A stretch of 64,000 bases of DNA from Cytophagaceae bacterium (GTDB lineage Bacteria; Bacteroidota; Bacteroidia; Cytophagales; Cytophagaceae), in contig JAGKWN010000006.1 of NCBI GenBank assembly GCA_021151805.1, positions 1 to 64,000 of the forward strand, given 5' to 3'. Numbering within the stretch: the first letter of the stretch is position 1; each line of letters begins with the position of its first letter. Positions 45,215 through 54,092 of the stretch are shown in pieces. The notes under the pieces are model-generated. The model had not been told where the DNA came from. It did not search any database and saw only the letters and a list, made by a program, of their open reading frames with translations. Made by a program: the position numbers and the translations under genes.

Positions 45215-46468
45215 ATGAACGAAATGACTGAGCTTGCTGCACAGCAAGTTGAGCTCACCCATGCCATAGATACGGCTTGGGTAGCTATTTGTGCCGCGCT
45301 AATCTTTCAGATGGAAGGCGGCTTCGCCTTATTGGAATCTGGATTTGTGCGATCTAAAAACGCCGTTAGTATTATTGCAAAAGTGATGATCGACATTATG
45401 TTCGGCGGTATTGCATTCTATGCCATTGGTTTTGGAATTGCCTATGGTGCATCAAACGGCTGGTGGGCCTTTGGTTTCGGAATTCCTGAAGGCGACATGG
45501 GATTAGGCCTCACCGTGTCAAACAAATTATTCTGGTTCATACAAATGGGCTTTGCTATTGCGGCAATCTCCATTGTATCAGGTGCGGTAGCAGAACGGAT
45601 GAAGATCTGGGCATACGCATTCTTTGTGTTGTTCTTTTGTGCTGTCATGTATCCGTTGGCAGCAAATTGGGTATGGAACCCAGACGGTTGGTTGATGCAA
45701 TTAGGCTTCAAGGATTTTGCAGGTTCTGCAGCTGTACACGCTATGGGCGGTTTTGCGGGTCTGGCAGCAGCTATTGTACTTGGTCCGCGGATCGGGAAAT
45801 ACAATGCAGATGGTTCCATCAATCCGATTCCGGGCCACAACTTAACCTTGTCGGCGGTAGGTGCATTTATTCTTTGGTTTGGTTGGTTCGGTTTCAATCC
45901 GGGCTCAACATTAGGTGCGGTAGGTAAATGGGAAATAATTGGTACAGTAGCTACCAACACCTTCCTTTCTTCTGCCATGGGCGGTATTTCTACCATGGTG
46001 TATACATTCCTGCGTTATAAACGCATTGATATCACCATGGTGATCAACGGTGTGCTGGCAGGTCTGGTAGCCATCACGGCAGGTTGTAATGAGGTGAGTG
46101 CAAACTCCGCAATTATCATTGGTTTGTGTGCAGGTATCCTGATTGATATGGCAGTTGTAGCAATTGATAAGATGAAAGTCGATGATCCCGTGGGTGCTGT
46201 TGCGGTGCACGGCGTGAACGGCTTCTTCGGTACAGTAGCGGTAGGTTTGTTTGCAACAAAAGGCGGTTTGTTCACCACAGGTGATGCGCATTTATTAGGC
46301 GTGCAGACACTCGGTGTTACAGTGATCGCAGTATGTTCTTTTGTGGTAACGTATATCGCGTTTATCCTGCTGAAGAAAACAGCAGGCATCCGTTTAGGCG
46401 AGCGCGAAGAGCTTGCAGGTACAGATGCCGTGGAATTTGGTATTGAAGCATACACAACCATCGAATAA
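45215..46468 (+). CDS. amt: Ammonium transporter Amt
   Basis: 417 residues, eleven hydrophobic helices, forms trimers in the inner membrane and conducts ammonium. The twin histidines of the pore are seen in SAAVHAMGG and GAVAVHGVNG. ALLESGFVRSKN and GWFGFNPGS are characteristic. The N-terminus has no separate signal peptide. The PII gene starts 11 bases after the stop, the canonical amt-glnK pair, so PII probably blocks the pore when nitrogen is plentiful. A perfect hairpin lies upstream and may regulate transcription. Confidence 0.96.
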   Translation: MNEMTELAAQQVELTHAIDTAWVAICAALIFQMEGGFALLESGFVRSKNAVSIIAKVMIDIMFGGIAFYAIGFGIAYGASNGWWAFGFGIPEGDMGLGLTVSNKLFWFIQMGFAIAAISIVSGAVAERMKIWAYAFFVLFFCAVMYPLAANWVWNPDGWLMQLGFKDFAGSAAVHAMGGFAGLAAAIVLGPRIGKYNADGSINPIPGHNLTLSAVGAFILWFGWFGFNPGSTLGAVGKWEIIGTVATNTFLSSAMGGISTMVYTFLRYKRIDITMVINGVLAGLVAITAGCNEVSANSAIIIGLCAGILIDMAVVAIDKMKVDDPVGAVAVHGVNGFFGTVAVGLFATKGGLFTTGDAHLLGVQTLGVTVIAVCSFVVTYIAFILLKKTAGIRLGEREELAGTDAVEFGIEAYTTIE

Positions 46469-46479
46469 AACACATCAGC

Positions 46480-46821
46480 ATGAAAAAGATAGAAGCAATT
46501 GTAAAGCCTTCAAAGCTGAAGGCGATACAGGCAGGATTAATTAAAGCAGGTATCCCGTGTATGACTGTTGTACCGGTGAAAGGTGTGGGTTTACAGCAGG
46601 GGTTTCCGGAAATATACAGGGGAGCAGAGAAATCCATTGTACTGTTATCGAAGGTTATGATCATTTGTGTGGTAAGCGATGAGAACCTGGAGAAATGTAT
46701 TGATGTAATTCTTGAAACAGGTTCTGAAGGTAAAGTAGGAGATGGAAAAATCTTCGTCTACGATGTACTGGATGCGATCCGCATGCGTACAAAAACCCGC
46801 GGCGACGACGCGATACGTTAG
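46480..46821 (+). CDS. PII signal-transduction protein
   Basis: 113-residue trimeric sensor of ATP/ADP and 2-oxoglutarate. The ferredoxin-like core is clear: KKIEAIVKPSKL at the start and GKVGDGKIFVYDVLDAIRMRT at the end, cut here to GKVGDGKIFVYDV. Aligned without gaps to E. coli GlnB, the T-loop reads IYRGAEK: Tyr46 is kept but the uridylylated Tyr51 is Lys51. Ser49 of cyanobacterial PII is Ala49. Arg38, an ATP-phosphate contact, is Leu38. So covalent modification at those positions is impossible. Its partner is Amt, immediately upstream. Confidence 0.93.
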   Translation: MKKIEAIVKPSKLKAIQAGLIKAGIPCMTVVPVKGVGLQQGFPEIYRGAEKSIVLLSKVMIICVVSDENLEKCIDVILETGSEGKVGDGKIFVYDVLDAIRMRTKTRGDDAIR

Positions 46822-46855
46822 TGGTCAGTATAAATTTCAGTTTCTTATTTCCATT

Positions 46856-46893
46856 ACCGATGCCATCGCTTCAAGCGATGGCATCGGTGTTTT
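46856..46893. terminator. Palindromic hairpin, CCGATGC family (copy 2)
   Basis: ACCGATGCCATCGCTT and its exact complement form a 16-bp stem with a single C at the tip, followed by GTTTT. It ends the amt-PII unit. The outer arms match copy 1 at 2043-2075. Confidence 0.8.
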
Positions 46894-47248
46894 ACTGAAG
46901 GTGTTTCAACGCCTCTTCCACCGATCCAACAAAATTAATCTGCTTATTCTTATTGCTTTCAAAAATAAAATCTTTGAAACTTTTACTTTGATAGTTTTCA
47001 AACTTCCCGACAATCGCCAGGCGCATTCTATAGTTTGAAAACTTCTGCAGGATCTCGCCTGCAATTCCGGTTTTCAAATCAAAGAAAGCCGGAGCAATAT
47101 TTTTCTCGTAAAGAATAATTGCATCGAATCCCTGGTAATAGATATCTGCCATGAGGGTTAACGCATCATCAATCTTTGAAATGATAATGTCGTCGGAAGT
47201 CACTTCTGCAATTTTTGTGTTGGATAGTTGATGTATATTGATTTTCAT
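46892..47248 (-). CDS. DUF4180-family protein
   Basis: 118 residues, alpha/beta, no signal peptide. The pattern DDALTLMADIYYQGFDAIILYE followed by APAFFDLKTGIAGEILQKF, here quoted only as APAFFDLKTG, and AIVGKFENY matches DUF4180. Members are of unknown function and often stand alone. The gene is convergent with the amt-PII pair and shares its hairpin. Confidence 0.75.
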   Translation of the reverse strand: MKINIHQLSNTKIAEVTSDDIIISKIDDALTLMADIYYQGFDAIILYEKNIAPAFFDLKTGIAGEILQKFSNYRMRLAIVGKFENYQSKSFKDFIFESNKNKQINFVGSVEEALKHLQ

Positions 47249-47488
47249 TTTTATTAATCAATTGAAAGATTACCCGATTCAGGCCCGACGCGCACTAATC
47301 ATACATAGCCGCTATCCTCTTCCGTTCCTTCACAGCAATTAATTCATTTCTTAAAGTAACATTGCTGTAGTTGTATCTATCGGCATTTAGTCTTTACAAC
47401 TCTTTTTCCCATGACATAATATAAACACTTTTCAATTAAATAATCATCGTTGGAGTATGATACACTTAAAATGAATCAGAGAATTTAA

Positions 47489-48523
47489 TTAATGAGTCAG
47501 GTTTTCAGTTAACCCATCAACAAATAAAACACATGTATCTACTTTATTATTCTGATTTAAGAAAAGCAAATTCCCTGACAATATTGGCTTAGAGCCAGTA
47601 TATGTTCCGGTAAGTACAAACTTCTCTCCGGTTTTTAAACTTTTTTTAATTAAAGCAGTGTCTAGTACAAGATTGTTATCAGATTTCGCTGCTTGCTTAA
47701 ATTTAATTTGGGTTATGGCAGCGCCAATATTTTTGAACGTTCCTTTATATTTTCCGTTTTCATAATCCACGCCTTTGAAAACAAAAACAGGATAATCTAT
47801 TTTAAGAAAACCTTTCAGTCTCATAGGCAAGTAATGCATCAGAATTTTCTCATCTCCGTTTTTGTAGGAATGCATTAAATCTGCTTTTGAAACAACTACC
47901 GAGTCAAATGGTTCATTATATAAATGCTCATTGATTGCAAAAGCTTCCAATGCACAATAGTTATAATCACTACATTTATCAATTTGGCTGATAAGGCAGG
48001 TAAGCATATTAGCGTCTGAAGAAACAACTTTTAAACAGCTTATGATAATAGAATTGCTATCGCCAAGAATAAAGTACGTGTCAGGATCTCCATTAGATAC
48101 TGCAGAAAAAAGTTCATTTTCATTTTCATTTTCTTTTTCTATTCGTTTATTTTCTTTTTCTGCCAGTTCTAATTCACGAGACTTATTTCTGTTGTATGAT
48201 TTAATTTCGATTAAAGAATAATAAACAACGATTGTTACAATTGCTGCTATTAAAAGTGTAAACGTGTACCAGGGAGTTTTATAACTTAAATCTAATGCGT
48301 TTAAATGCGCGTTCATTTTGGTCGAAGGCTCATAAGAATCGGAGCTGCCATTTTTCTTTACAACCCATAACTGACCAATTGGGAAAAATGGAATCCAGAA
48401 AAGATGAAAATATTTTTGTCTTCTCTCAATGGTTATATCTTCATCCATTTCAACATCCAAACCAATATTCGAAGGTTTAAAGCTTGCGAGTTTAATGGTG
48501 TTCCATCCATATAAAATGACCAT
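47489..48523 (-). CDS. Membrane protein, paralogue A
   Basis: 344 residues. A soluble N-terminal region (YGWNTIKLASFKPS, QKYFHLFWIPFFPIGQ) precedes one transmembrane helix near 86-106. A charged coiled-coil rich in Glu, Lys and Asn (about 110-140) leads to a C-terminal domain with YPVFVFKGVDYENGKYKGTF. The protein at 50385-51410 has the same architecture and the same conserved stretches. I do not recognise a family. The C-terminal halves diverge more, as if bound to different partners. It is the last gene of a minus-strand group. Confidence 0.7.
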   Translation of the reverse strand: MVILYGWNTIKLASFKPSNIGLDVEMDEDITIERRQKYFHLFWIPFFPIGQLWVVKKNGSSDSYEPSTKMNAHLNALDLSYKTPWYTFTLLIAAIVTIVVYYSLIEIKSYNRNKSRELELAEKENKRIEKENENENELFSAVSNGDPDTYFILGDSNSIIISCLKVVSSDANMLTCLISQIDKCSDYNYCALEAFAINEHLYNEPFDSVVVSKADLMHSYKNGDEKILMHYLPMRLKGFLKIDYPVFVFKGVDYENGKYKGTFKNIGAAITQIKFKQAAKSDNNLVLDTALIKKSLKTGEKFVLTGTYTGSKPILSGNLLFLNQNNKVDTCVLFVDGLTENLTH

Positions 48524-48580
48524 AAAATAAAGCGGTAGATGATGTGTGTAAATTTAATAACAATATGAGTTGGTGATGAA

Positions 48581-49294
48581 CTAATTTAAACGTTCCGACC
48601 ACTTTAATTCTCCCGGCAGTTCCTGGTTTGTAAATTCTATATGAATCACCCGGCGTTTTTTATTATTCGTTGTTCTACCGGAACTATGAAGCAATAAAGG
48701 TTTCATGATCATGATACTGCCTTTAGGTACAACGCAACTAATTTCTTTTTCTACAGACCAGTCAATGGTTTCAGGACGGTAGATATTTTTAGCGTGCGAA
48801 CCAGGCACAACTTTTAATGCACCATTGTGCTCATCTGTATCATCCAGATGGATGCGTATGGTGAAAATATTTTCAAGAATGTTCAACGGGGGTTGAACAG
48901 CAAATTGATTTTGTTTAACCGTCCACGGACCGAAACCTTCCAGCTCTATTTTCTTGTCAACAGAGATTGTTAAATCCTGGTGATAGGCTACATACCAGTT
49001 TGAAGTTTCCGGTTTATCGAAATAAATACTTTTTACTGCGAAAAAATTATTTCCGAACAGTTTACAAATAACATCCTGCAGATTTGTATTGTAGATCAAA
49101 TCCTTTGCCTGGGGAATTTCTTTTAAGAATTGTCGAATCGCAAACAGGTCAGACGATTTTCTGAATGTTTCGTTTGTCTTGTCTGCGCTTTCAATTGTTT
49201 TTAAAATCCGTTCAACTTCATCATTTGTATATATCTCATTTATGACTGTAAATCCATAAGCGGATAAATTTTTTGCATGACCTGGAATATTCAT
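48581..49294 (-). CDS. PhyH-family dioxygenase
   Basis: 237 residues of Fe(II)/2-oxoglutarate oxygenase type. The HxD is in AYHQDLT (His and Asp), the distal His in LLLHSSGR, and RRVIHIEF follows. NGALKVVPGSH is the usual strand before it. It is only distantly similar to the PhyH protein at 17420. It lies between the two paralogous membrane proteins with short spacers, on the same strand. Substrate unknown. Confidence 0.8.
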   Translation of the reverse strand: MNIPGHAKNLSAYGFTVINEIYTNDEVERILKTIESADKTNETFRKSSDLFAIRQFLKEIPQAKDLIYNTNLQDVICKLFGNNFFAVKSIYFDKPETSNWYVAYHQDLTISVDKKIELEGFGPWTVKQNQFAVQPPLNILENIFTIRIHLDDTDEHNGALKVVPGSHAKNIYRPETIDWSVEKEISCVVPKGSIMIMKPLLLHSSGRTTNNKKRRVIHIEFTNQELPGELKWSERLN

Positions 49295-49334
49295 TATCGA
49301 CCTTTGCGATTATATAACATATATGGACTCATTG

Positions 49335-50372
49335 TTATCTTGCCTGGTCTACCGTAGCTGCGCTTACCTTTGCAACCAGATAAATAGTATAGGCATTCAT
49401 CCCAAATCCATTCCCCTGCGACTGTTCCAGCTTCGTTGTTTTCTGTACCACATAATTGTCGGTATAAAATAATTCTACGGCTTCGCCGTTCTCTCCGGAG
49501 CTTGCCTGTTTTTTATAACCCTTTTCAATGAGATCATTATCAAAAGAAAAAACAGGTTTGCCATCCTGACTGATTATTTGTCCCATCATGTGATTGGTTT
49601 CAACAAACGCGACTGTACCGCTTTCTTCTGAGTAACGAACAGCCTGCTTTAATTTTAAATTTTCATATGTACGTTCTTCATTGCCATACGTCCACTCGTA
49701 ATTGATGGTATTTAAATAGTTCCTGATGGAATCCTGATTAACCTTACCATCCAGAATTGCAGTTAAATTTGCAATGGTGATTGGGTTGTCAGGTACTTTT
49801 TTGTATTTGCTAAGCTCATCCATATTAAAAATTGCTTTTGCAACATTTGGGTCTTCTCTCCAATACACAACATCTACCGGCGCACCTTGGTATACATCGT
49901 TGAACTCTGAGCTGGAAACACTCGGGTAAAAATAATATTTCGTTCCGGCAGAATCTGTAAATTCAATCTGTAATTCATAAGAGGTTGTTGTTCGCATGCG
50001 GCGCGTGGTCTGTGTAGATTCTCCATTCAGAACAATACCTTTGGCTAAAACACCATTTGTTTCCAATGCATTACTTTTTTTATTGCTGTAATAAAAAAAG
50101 GAAATGAACAAAAAGATAAACGCAGGCAATACCATGAACGGAGCAATGTTTCTCCCCGCAGGTTGCGGAACGCTTTTGTCATGCTTTTCAAAAATTTCAT
50201 CCAGCGATGTAAATTCTCCGAAAAACAGAAACAAGCTTACGAATAACAATACGGCCCCCGCACCGCTGAAAAAGAAAGAAGAACTTTCATACATGCCCAG
50301 TGGAATTCCCCATAAAAAAATTACAACAATTGCAATGCTTATCCCCAACCAGATTTTTTTGCTCGTGCTCAT
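49335..50372 (-). CDS. DUF3592-like membrane protein
   Basis: 345 residues. Three hydrophobic helices (about 7-27, 32-52 and 80-96) are followed by a soluble domain in which ETNGVLAKGIVL, SYELQIEFTDSAGTKYYF and PVDVVYWREDPNVAKA follow the DUF3592 pattern (a membrane-bound beta domain). The last 100 residues are specific to this protein. It ends 40 bases before the dioxygenase and begins 12 bases after paralogue B, so the three genes are likely one operon. Function unknown. Confidence 0.6.
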   Translation of the reverse strand: MSTSKKIWLGISIAIVVIFLWGIPLGMYESSSFFFSGAGAVLLFVSLFLFFGEFTSLDEIFEKHDKSVPQPAGRNIAPFMVLPAFIFLFISFFYYSNKKSNALETNGVLAKGIVLNGESTQTTRRMRTTTSYELQIEFTDSAGTKYYFYPSVSSSEFNDVYQGAPVDVVYWREDPNVAKAIFNMDELSKYKKVPDNPITIANLTAILDGKVNQDSIRNYLNTINYEWTYGNEERTYENLKLKQAVRYSEESGTVAFVETNHMMGQIISQDGKPVFSFDNDLIEKGYKKQASSGENGEAVELFYTDNYVVQKTTKLEQSQGNGFGMNAYTIYLVAKVSAATVDQAR

Positions 50373-50384
50373 ATATAAAATTAA

Positions 50385-51410
50385 TTAGTTTCTGTTTTCT
50401 TTTTTCTCTATGCCGGCGTGCACTCCGTTCATATATACAGAGCATGTATCTATTTTATTATTGTCATTTAAGACCAGCAGATTACCCATAAGTACTGGTT
50501 CTGCGTTGGTATATTTTCCCATTAGTATCAGATTGTCGCCGGTTTGTAATTCATTTTTAAACAATGTGCTATCCAGTACAAGGTTATTTCTGGCGTCATC
50601 TCTTTGTTGAAATTTCATTTTCTTTACAGATGCACCAATGTTTTTAAATGTACACATGTAGTTGCCGTCTTTATAGCTTGCGCCACCAAACTCAAAGACC
50701 GGATAATCAATTACACGAAATTCGTTTAATGTGCATGCTCCATAATCGGGCAGATTAATTTTTGTTTCAAATTGAGAATCGCCTGTGGCATTATATGCGC
50801 TTATTAAATCTTTCTTTTGAACGGTAATCGTATCCAGTTTCCCAGTTTCAAGTTGTTCATCAATGATGAATGCAGCTAAAACATAATTAGAATAATTTCT
50901 ACTATCGTTGATGTTGCTTGAAACACACTTCAGCGTATTGGCATCTGAACCAATAACTTTTAAGTATAATGATCCCTCAGTATTATTTAAAAGTAAGTAG
51001 GTATTCGTCTCGCCTTTTTTGACTAGAGATAAAAACTGTTCCTTCTTTACTATTTGATCTGCTTCATACTGTTTTTTCCATTGATAAGATTTGATTTCAG
51101 ATTGCACAAAATAGATGACTCCGATTGCCATGGCCAGTAACGGCAAGGCAAATGTATACCAGGGCGTTTTATAGGTTAACTGTAGCGAATCCAAATACTG
51201 GTTTATGGCAGTAGTAGGTTCATAGGTATTAGAGTCGCCTTTTTTCTTTATTGTCCAGACCTGGCCAATGGGGAAGAAAGGTATCCAGAAGAGGTGAAAA
51301 TATTTCTGCTTTCTTTCTATGGTCACCTGTGTGTCCATCTCTTTAGGTAAATCAACGCTTGAGGGTTTAAAGCTTGCAAGCTTAAATGTATTCCATCCAA
51401 AAACAATCAT
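50385..51410 (-). CDS. Membrane protein, paralogue B
   Basis: 341 residues. The same architecture as the protein at 47489-48523: FGWNTFKLASFKPS, the nearly identical block RKQKYFHLFWIPFFPIGQ, one helix near 84-103, a charged linker and a C-terminal domain ending with a TCSVYMNG motif. It leads the minus-strand group. Similarity is strongest in the first 80 residues, where the cytoplasmic domain may bind a shared partner. Family not recognised. Confidence 0.7.
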   Translation of the reverse strand: MIVFGWNTFKLASFKPSSVDLPKEMDTQVTIERKQKYFHLFWIPFFPIGQVWTIKKKGDSNTYEPTTAINQYLDSLQLTYKTPWYTFALPLLAMAIGVIYFVQSEIKSYQWKKQYEADQIVKKEQFLSLVKKGETNTYLLLNNTEGSLYLKVIGSDANTLKCVSSNINDSRNYSNYVLAAFIIDEQLETGKLDTITVQKKDLISAYNATGDSQFETKINLPDYGACTLNEFRVIDYPVFEFGGASYKDGNYMCTFKNIGASVKKMKFQQRDDARNNLVLDSTLFKNELQTGDNLILMGKYTNAEPVLMGNLLVLNDNNKIDTCSVYMNGVHAGIEKKENRN

Positions 51411-51587
51411 AAAATAAAAAGATATGGGGTTAGAAAATTAATTATTAAAACAGGCATAAAGATCATGCCAGTTTGGAAACTTAAAAAGAATAACCCTGAC
51501 CTCACATCAAAAGCGTTCTTTCTATTTAATTATATTGTGGTCCGGGGCACACAGACATGGTTAGGATTATAAATCCTTTTTATCTGG

Positions 51588-51610
51588 CTTCGGAATTGCA
51601 AATTCCGAAG
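51588..51610. repeat. 10-bp palindrome with GCA loop
   Basis: CTTCGGAATT (51588-51597) and its exact complement (51601-51610) enclose GCA. There is no T-run. It looks like another dispersed intergenic palindrome. Confidence 0.6.
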
Positions 51611-51634
51611 AGCAGGAATTTTTTAGCAGAAAAA

Positions 51635-51667
51635 AAGAACGGTCCTGATTCAATCAAAACCGTTCTT
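51635..51667 (-). terminator. Probable fadD terminator
   Basis: AAGAACGGT and its complement ACCGTTCTT form a 9-bp stem with an inner GATT/AATC stem. Read on the minus strand it is followed by TTTTTT, right for a terminator of fadD. Confidence 0.75.
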
Positions 51668-51678
51668 CTTTCGTCTTT

Positions 51679-51744
51679 GTACTTTGTACTCCGTACTTTA
51701 TACTTCACGCGTCTAGCAACTGGCAACTAGAAACTCGCAACTGA
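51679..51744. repeat. Two heptamer arrays after the fadD stop codon
   Basis: First GTACTTT, GTACTCC, GTACTTT, ATACTTC (51679-51706), then the GTCTAG-led family: GTCTAG, CAACTGG, CAACTAG, AAACTCG, CAACTGA (51711-51744). Seen from fadD, the second array comes five bases after the stop codon and ends in CTAGAC. Confidence 0.8.
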
Positions 51745-51748
51745 AACA

Positions 51749-53512
51749 CTACCTGTCATACAGCTTCTCGATCTTCGCATGGCAGTTCTGCATGATGATC
51801 TTACGTTTCAGTTTCAATGTTGGCGTCATTTCACCGCTCTCAATGGTAAACGGTCTTGGCATTAAAATGAATTTCTTTACACGTTCGTACTGCGCAAAGT
51901 TTTCATTCATCTCATCAAATTCTTTCTGGAATTTTTCGATCACCTGCGCGTTGCAAACCATCTCTTCATTCGTAGTGTATGGTATACCTTTAATCTCGCA
52001 CCAGCTCTTCACATCCGCAAAAGAAGGAACCACAATCGCTGAAGGGAATTTCTCACCTTCACCAATCACCATGATCTGCTCAATGTAGCGCGATTCTTTA
52101 AATTTATTTTCAACCAGCTGCGGTGCAATGTATTTACCGCCCGAGGTTTTGAACATTTCTTTTTTGCGGTCGGTAATCTTTAAATATTTATTCTCAACAA
52201 ACTGACCGATATCTCCGGTGTGGAACCAGCCTTCGCTGTCGACAGCTTCAGCCGTTAAATCCGGACGCTTATAATAACCTTTCATGATGTGCGGTCCGCG
52301 CGTCAGGATCTCACCATCTTCTGCGATCTTCACTTCTACTCCCGTCAGCAATGGTCCAACCGTACTGATGCGGTTTTCATCCGGATTGTATCTGTTCACG
52401 GCAATTACCGGTGAAGTTTCTGTCAGGCCATAGCCTTCCATTACCGGAATGCGTGCAGCCCAGAATACCCGCGCTAATCGTGGCTGTAAAGCTGCTCCGC
52501 CGGATACAATAACGATTACATTACCGCCAAGCGCTTCACGCCACTTGCTGAAAATGATTTTATTGGCAAGCTTTAATTGAAGGTTATAGAAGAAGCCCTG
52601 GTTTTTTTGCAGATCATATTTCAAACCAAGCTCAAGCGCCCAGTAGAAAAGGAATTTTTTAATACCGGTAAGTTCTGCGCCTTTTGCAACAATCTTATCA
52701 TACACTTTTTCAAGCAAACGAGGTACAGTTACAAACATATGCGGCTTCACTTCTTTTAAGTTTTCACCAACGGTGTCTGTACTCTCTGCATAGTAAATAG
52801 AAACCCCTTGCGACAAGTACAGGTAACACAACATGCGCTCGTATACGTGGCACAAAGGCAGGAAGCTCAGCGCTCTGTGGTTATGATTCACCGGCATGAG
52901 CGGAATAGCAGCCAATACGTTGCTTAAGATATTGTTATGCGTTAACATAACTCCTTTAGGCTTACCTGTTGTTCCCGAAGTGTATATTAATGTAAGCAGG
53001 TCGCTGTTCAGCACATTCGCTTTATAAGAATCCAGCATGGAAGCAGATTCACCTTCAGCAAGCGCGGTAATTTCTTTCCAGTTCTTTGCACTTTTTACAT
53101 CCTGCAAAGTATATACAGCCGGATTGGATGTGGAACCTTGTGCGGCTTCGCAGGCTTTTGTATATAAAGGTTCGTCGTAAGCGAAAACCATTTTAACTCC
53201 TGCATCATCAAATATGTAGCGGTAATCTTCAACCGTTAGTGTTGGGTAGATCGGTACGCTCACTGCACCAATCTGTTGCAGTCCGAGGTCAATAAAATTC
53301 CACTCCGGACGATTTGGGGAAATGATTGCGACCTTATCGTCTTTTTTTAAACCGGATTTTACAAACCCGATACTTACTTGATCAATAATTTCCTGTACAC
53401 GCGCAGAAGAATAGGTAATCCAGGTGCCATTCTCCTTGGTTGCCAGAGCATCATCTTTTGGGTACTTGGCTATTTGCTGCGGGATTAAATCGAAGAGACG
53501 AGTTGCGGTCAT
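51749..53512 (-). CDS. fadD: Long-chain acyl-CoA synthetase
   Basis: AMP-forming ligase that activates fatty acids with ATP and CoA, the entry to beta-oxidation. 587 residues. The P-loop YTSGTTGKPKGVM lies at 177-189, GYGLTETSPV near 365 and WFHTGDIG near 435. The C-terminal small domain has ITDRKKEMFKTSGGKYI. Length and motifs match the FAA/ACSL-type group, not the short E. coli FadD. It is on the strand opposite to the fadN-fadA-fadE block, about 1.5 kb before it. Confidence 0.92.
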   Translation of the reverse strand: MTATRLFDLIPQQIAKYPKDDALATKENGTWITYSSARVQEIIDQVSIGFVKSGLKKDDKVAIISPNRPEWNFIDLGLQQIGAVSVPIYPTLTVEDYRYIFDDAGVKMVFAYDEPLYTKACEAAQGSTSNPAVYTLQDVKSAKNWKEITALAEGESASMLDSYKANVLNSDLLTLIYTSGTTGKPKGVMLTHNNILSNVLAAIPLMPVNHNHRALSFLPLCHVYERMLCYLYLSQGVSIYYAESTDTVGENLKEVKPHMFVTVPRLLEKVYDKIVAKGAELTGIKKFLFYWALELGLKYDLQKNQGFFYNLQLKLANKIIFSKWREALGGNVIVIVSGGAALQPRLARVFWAARIPVMEGYGLTETSPVIAVNRYNPDENRISTVGPLLTGVEVKIAEDGEILTRGPHIMKGYYKRPDLTAEAVDSEGWFHTGDIGQFVENKYLKITDRKKEMFKTSGGKYIAPQLVENKFKESRYIEQIMVIGEGEKFPSAIVVPSFADVKSWCEIKGIPYTTNEEMVCNAQVIEKFQKEFDEMNENFAQYERVKKFILMPRPFTIESGEMTPTLKLKRKIIMQNCHAKIEKLYDR

Positions 53513-53520
53513 GTAAGTTT

Positions 53521-53561
53521 CAGATTAAATAATTAACGGTTAATCTATATACGATAATCTG
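53521..53561. promoter_or_regulatory. Inverted repeats upstream of fadD
   Basis: CAGATTA (53521-53527) pairs with TAATCTG (53555-53561), and inside it GATTAA pairs with TTAATC (53540-53545). The position, 8 to 49 bases before the fadD start, suits an operator. It does not resemble the MarR site at 54495. Confidence 0.35.
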
Positions 53562-53611
53562 AATTAAAAAGATATGACACGGAAAAGTGAGTAAAAACTG
53601 AATGGAAGTAG

Positions 53612-53619
53612 TATTTTTG
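53612..53619 (+). promoter_or_regulatory. Candidate -7 element of the ArsC/Spx-like gene
   Basis: TATTTTTG matches TAnnTTTG exactly, 21 bases before the ATG at 53641. It supports that start over the upstream one at 53602. Confidence 0.45.
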
Positions 53620-53640
53620 GAAATAATCGTAAAAACAAAG

Positions 53641-53994
53641 ATGGCTCCTATTACTATTTTCGGCATAAAGAATTGTGATACCATGCAGAAGGCATTCCGC
53701 TGGCTAGATTCAAAACAGGTTAAGTACACGTTTCATGATTATAAAAAAGGAAATTTAACTGCAGAGGATATTAAGCTTTGGTTGAAAGATCTGAATGTAG
53801 AAGAGATTATTAACAAAAAGGGCTCAACCTGGAAAAAGTTAACAGATGGAGAAAAAAACTCGATTTCTGACGTAAATAAAGCGATTGACCTTATTTTGAA
53901 AAATCCATCAATTGTAAAACGACCTTTGGTACAAATGGGTAAGAAACATCTCATAGGATTTACGCCTGAGCAATGGGATATTTTCTTTTCCTGA
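53641..53994 (+). CDS. ArsC/Spx-family (YffB-like) protein
   Basis: 117 residues in thioredoxin-like ArsC fold. FGIKNCDTMQKAF carries a single active-site Cys (Cys12), followed by KVYTFHDYKK-type sequence and KRPLVQMGKKHLIGF near the end, all typical of the YffB subgroup. It could be a glutathione- or thiol-dependent reductase; arsenate activity is unproven. The start MAPITIFG is preferred because the upstream extension lies over the promoter. It is divergent from fadD and may be unrelated to it. Confidence 0.85.
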   Translation: MAPITIFGIKNCDTMQKAFRWLDSKQVKYTFHDYKKGNLTAEDIKLWLKDLNVEEIINKKGSTWKKLTDGEKNSISDVNKAIDLILKNPSIVKRPLVQMGKKHLIGFTPEQWDIFFS

Positions 53995-54092
53995 GTTGAA
54001 ACTCAAACGCTTGAAATATTTATATTTTTTATTGATTCCAGTCAAACCTTATTTGATGATGTACGTTTATGTAAGAAATCGAATAAATTTGT

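Larger units (their letters stand above)
51411..51748. other. Repeat-rich spacer between paralogue B and fadD
   Basis: 338 bases without a gene. In order it holds AT-rich sequence, a 10-bp hairpin with a GCA loop (51588-51610), a 9-bp terminator-type stem (51635-51667) and two heptamer arrays (51679-51744) that run up to the fadD stop codon. Confidence 0.7.

Noticed and set aside
45442..45996. A 184-residue minus-strand ORF inside amt
   Set aside because: It mirrors the Amt coding frame and has no family similarity.
54084..54091. TAAATTTG as the promoter of the small membrane-protein gene at 54093
   Set aside because: It touches the start codon, so the transcript would begin inside the gene, and no TTG lies at the right distance.
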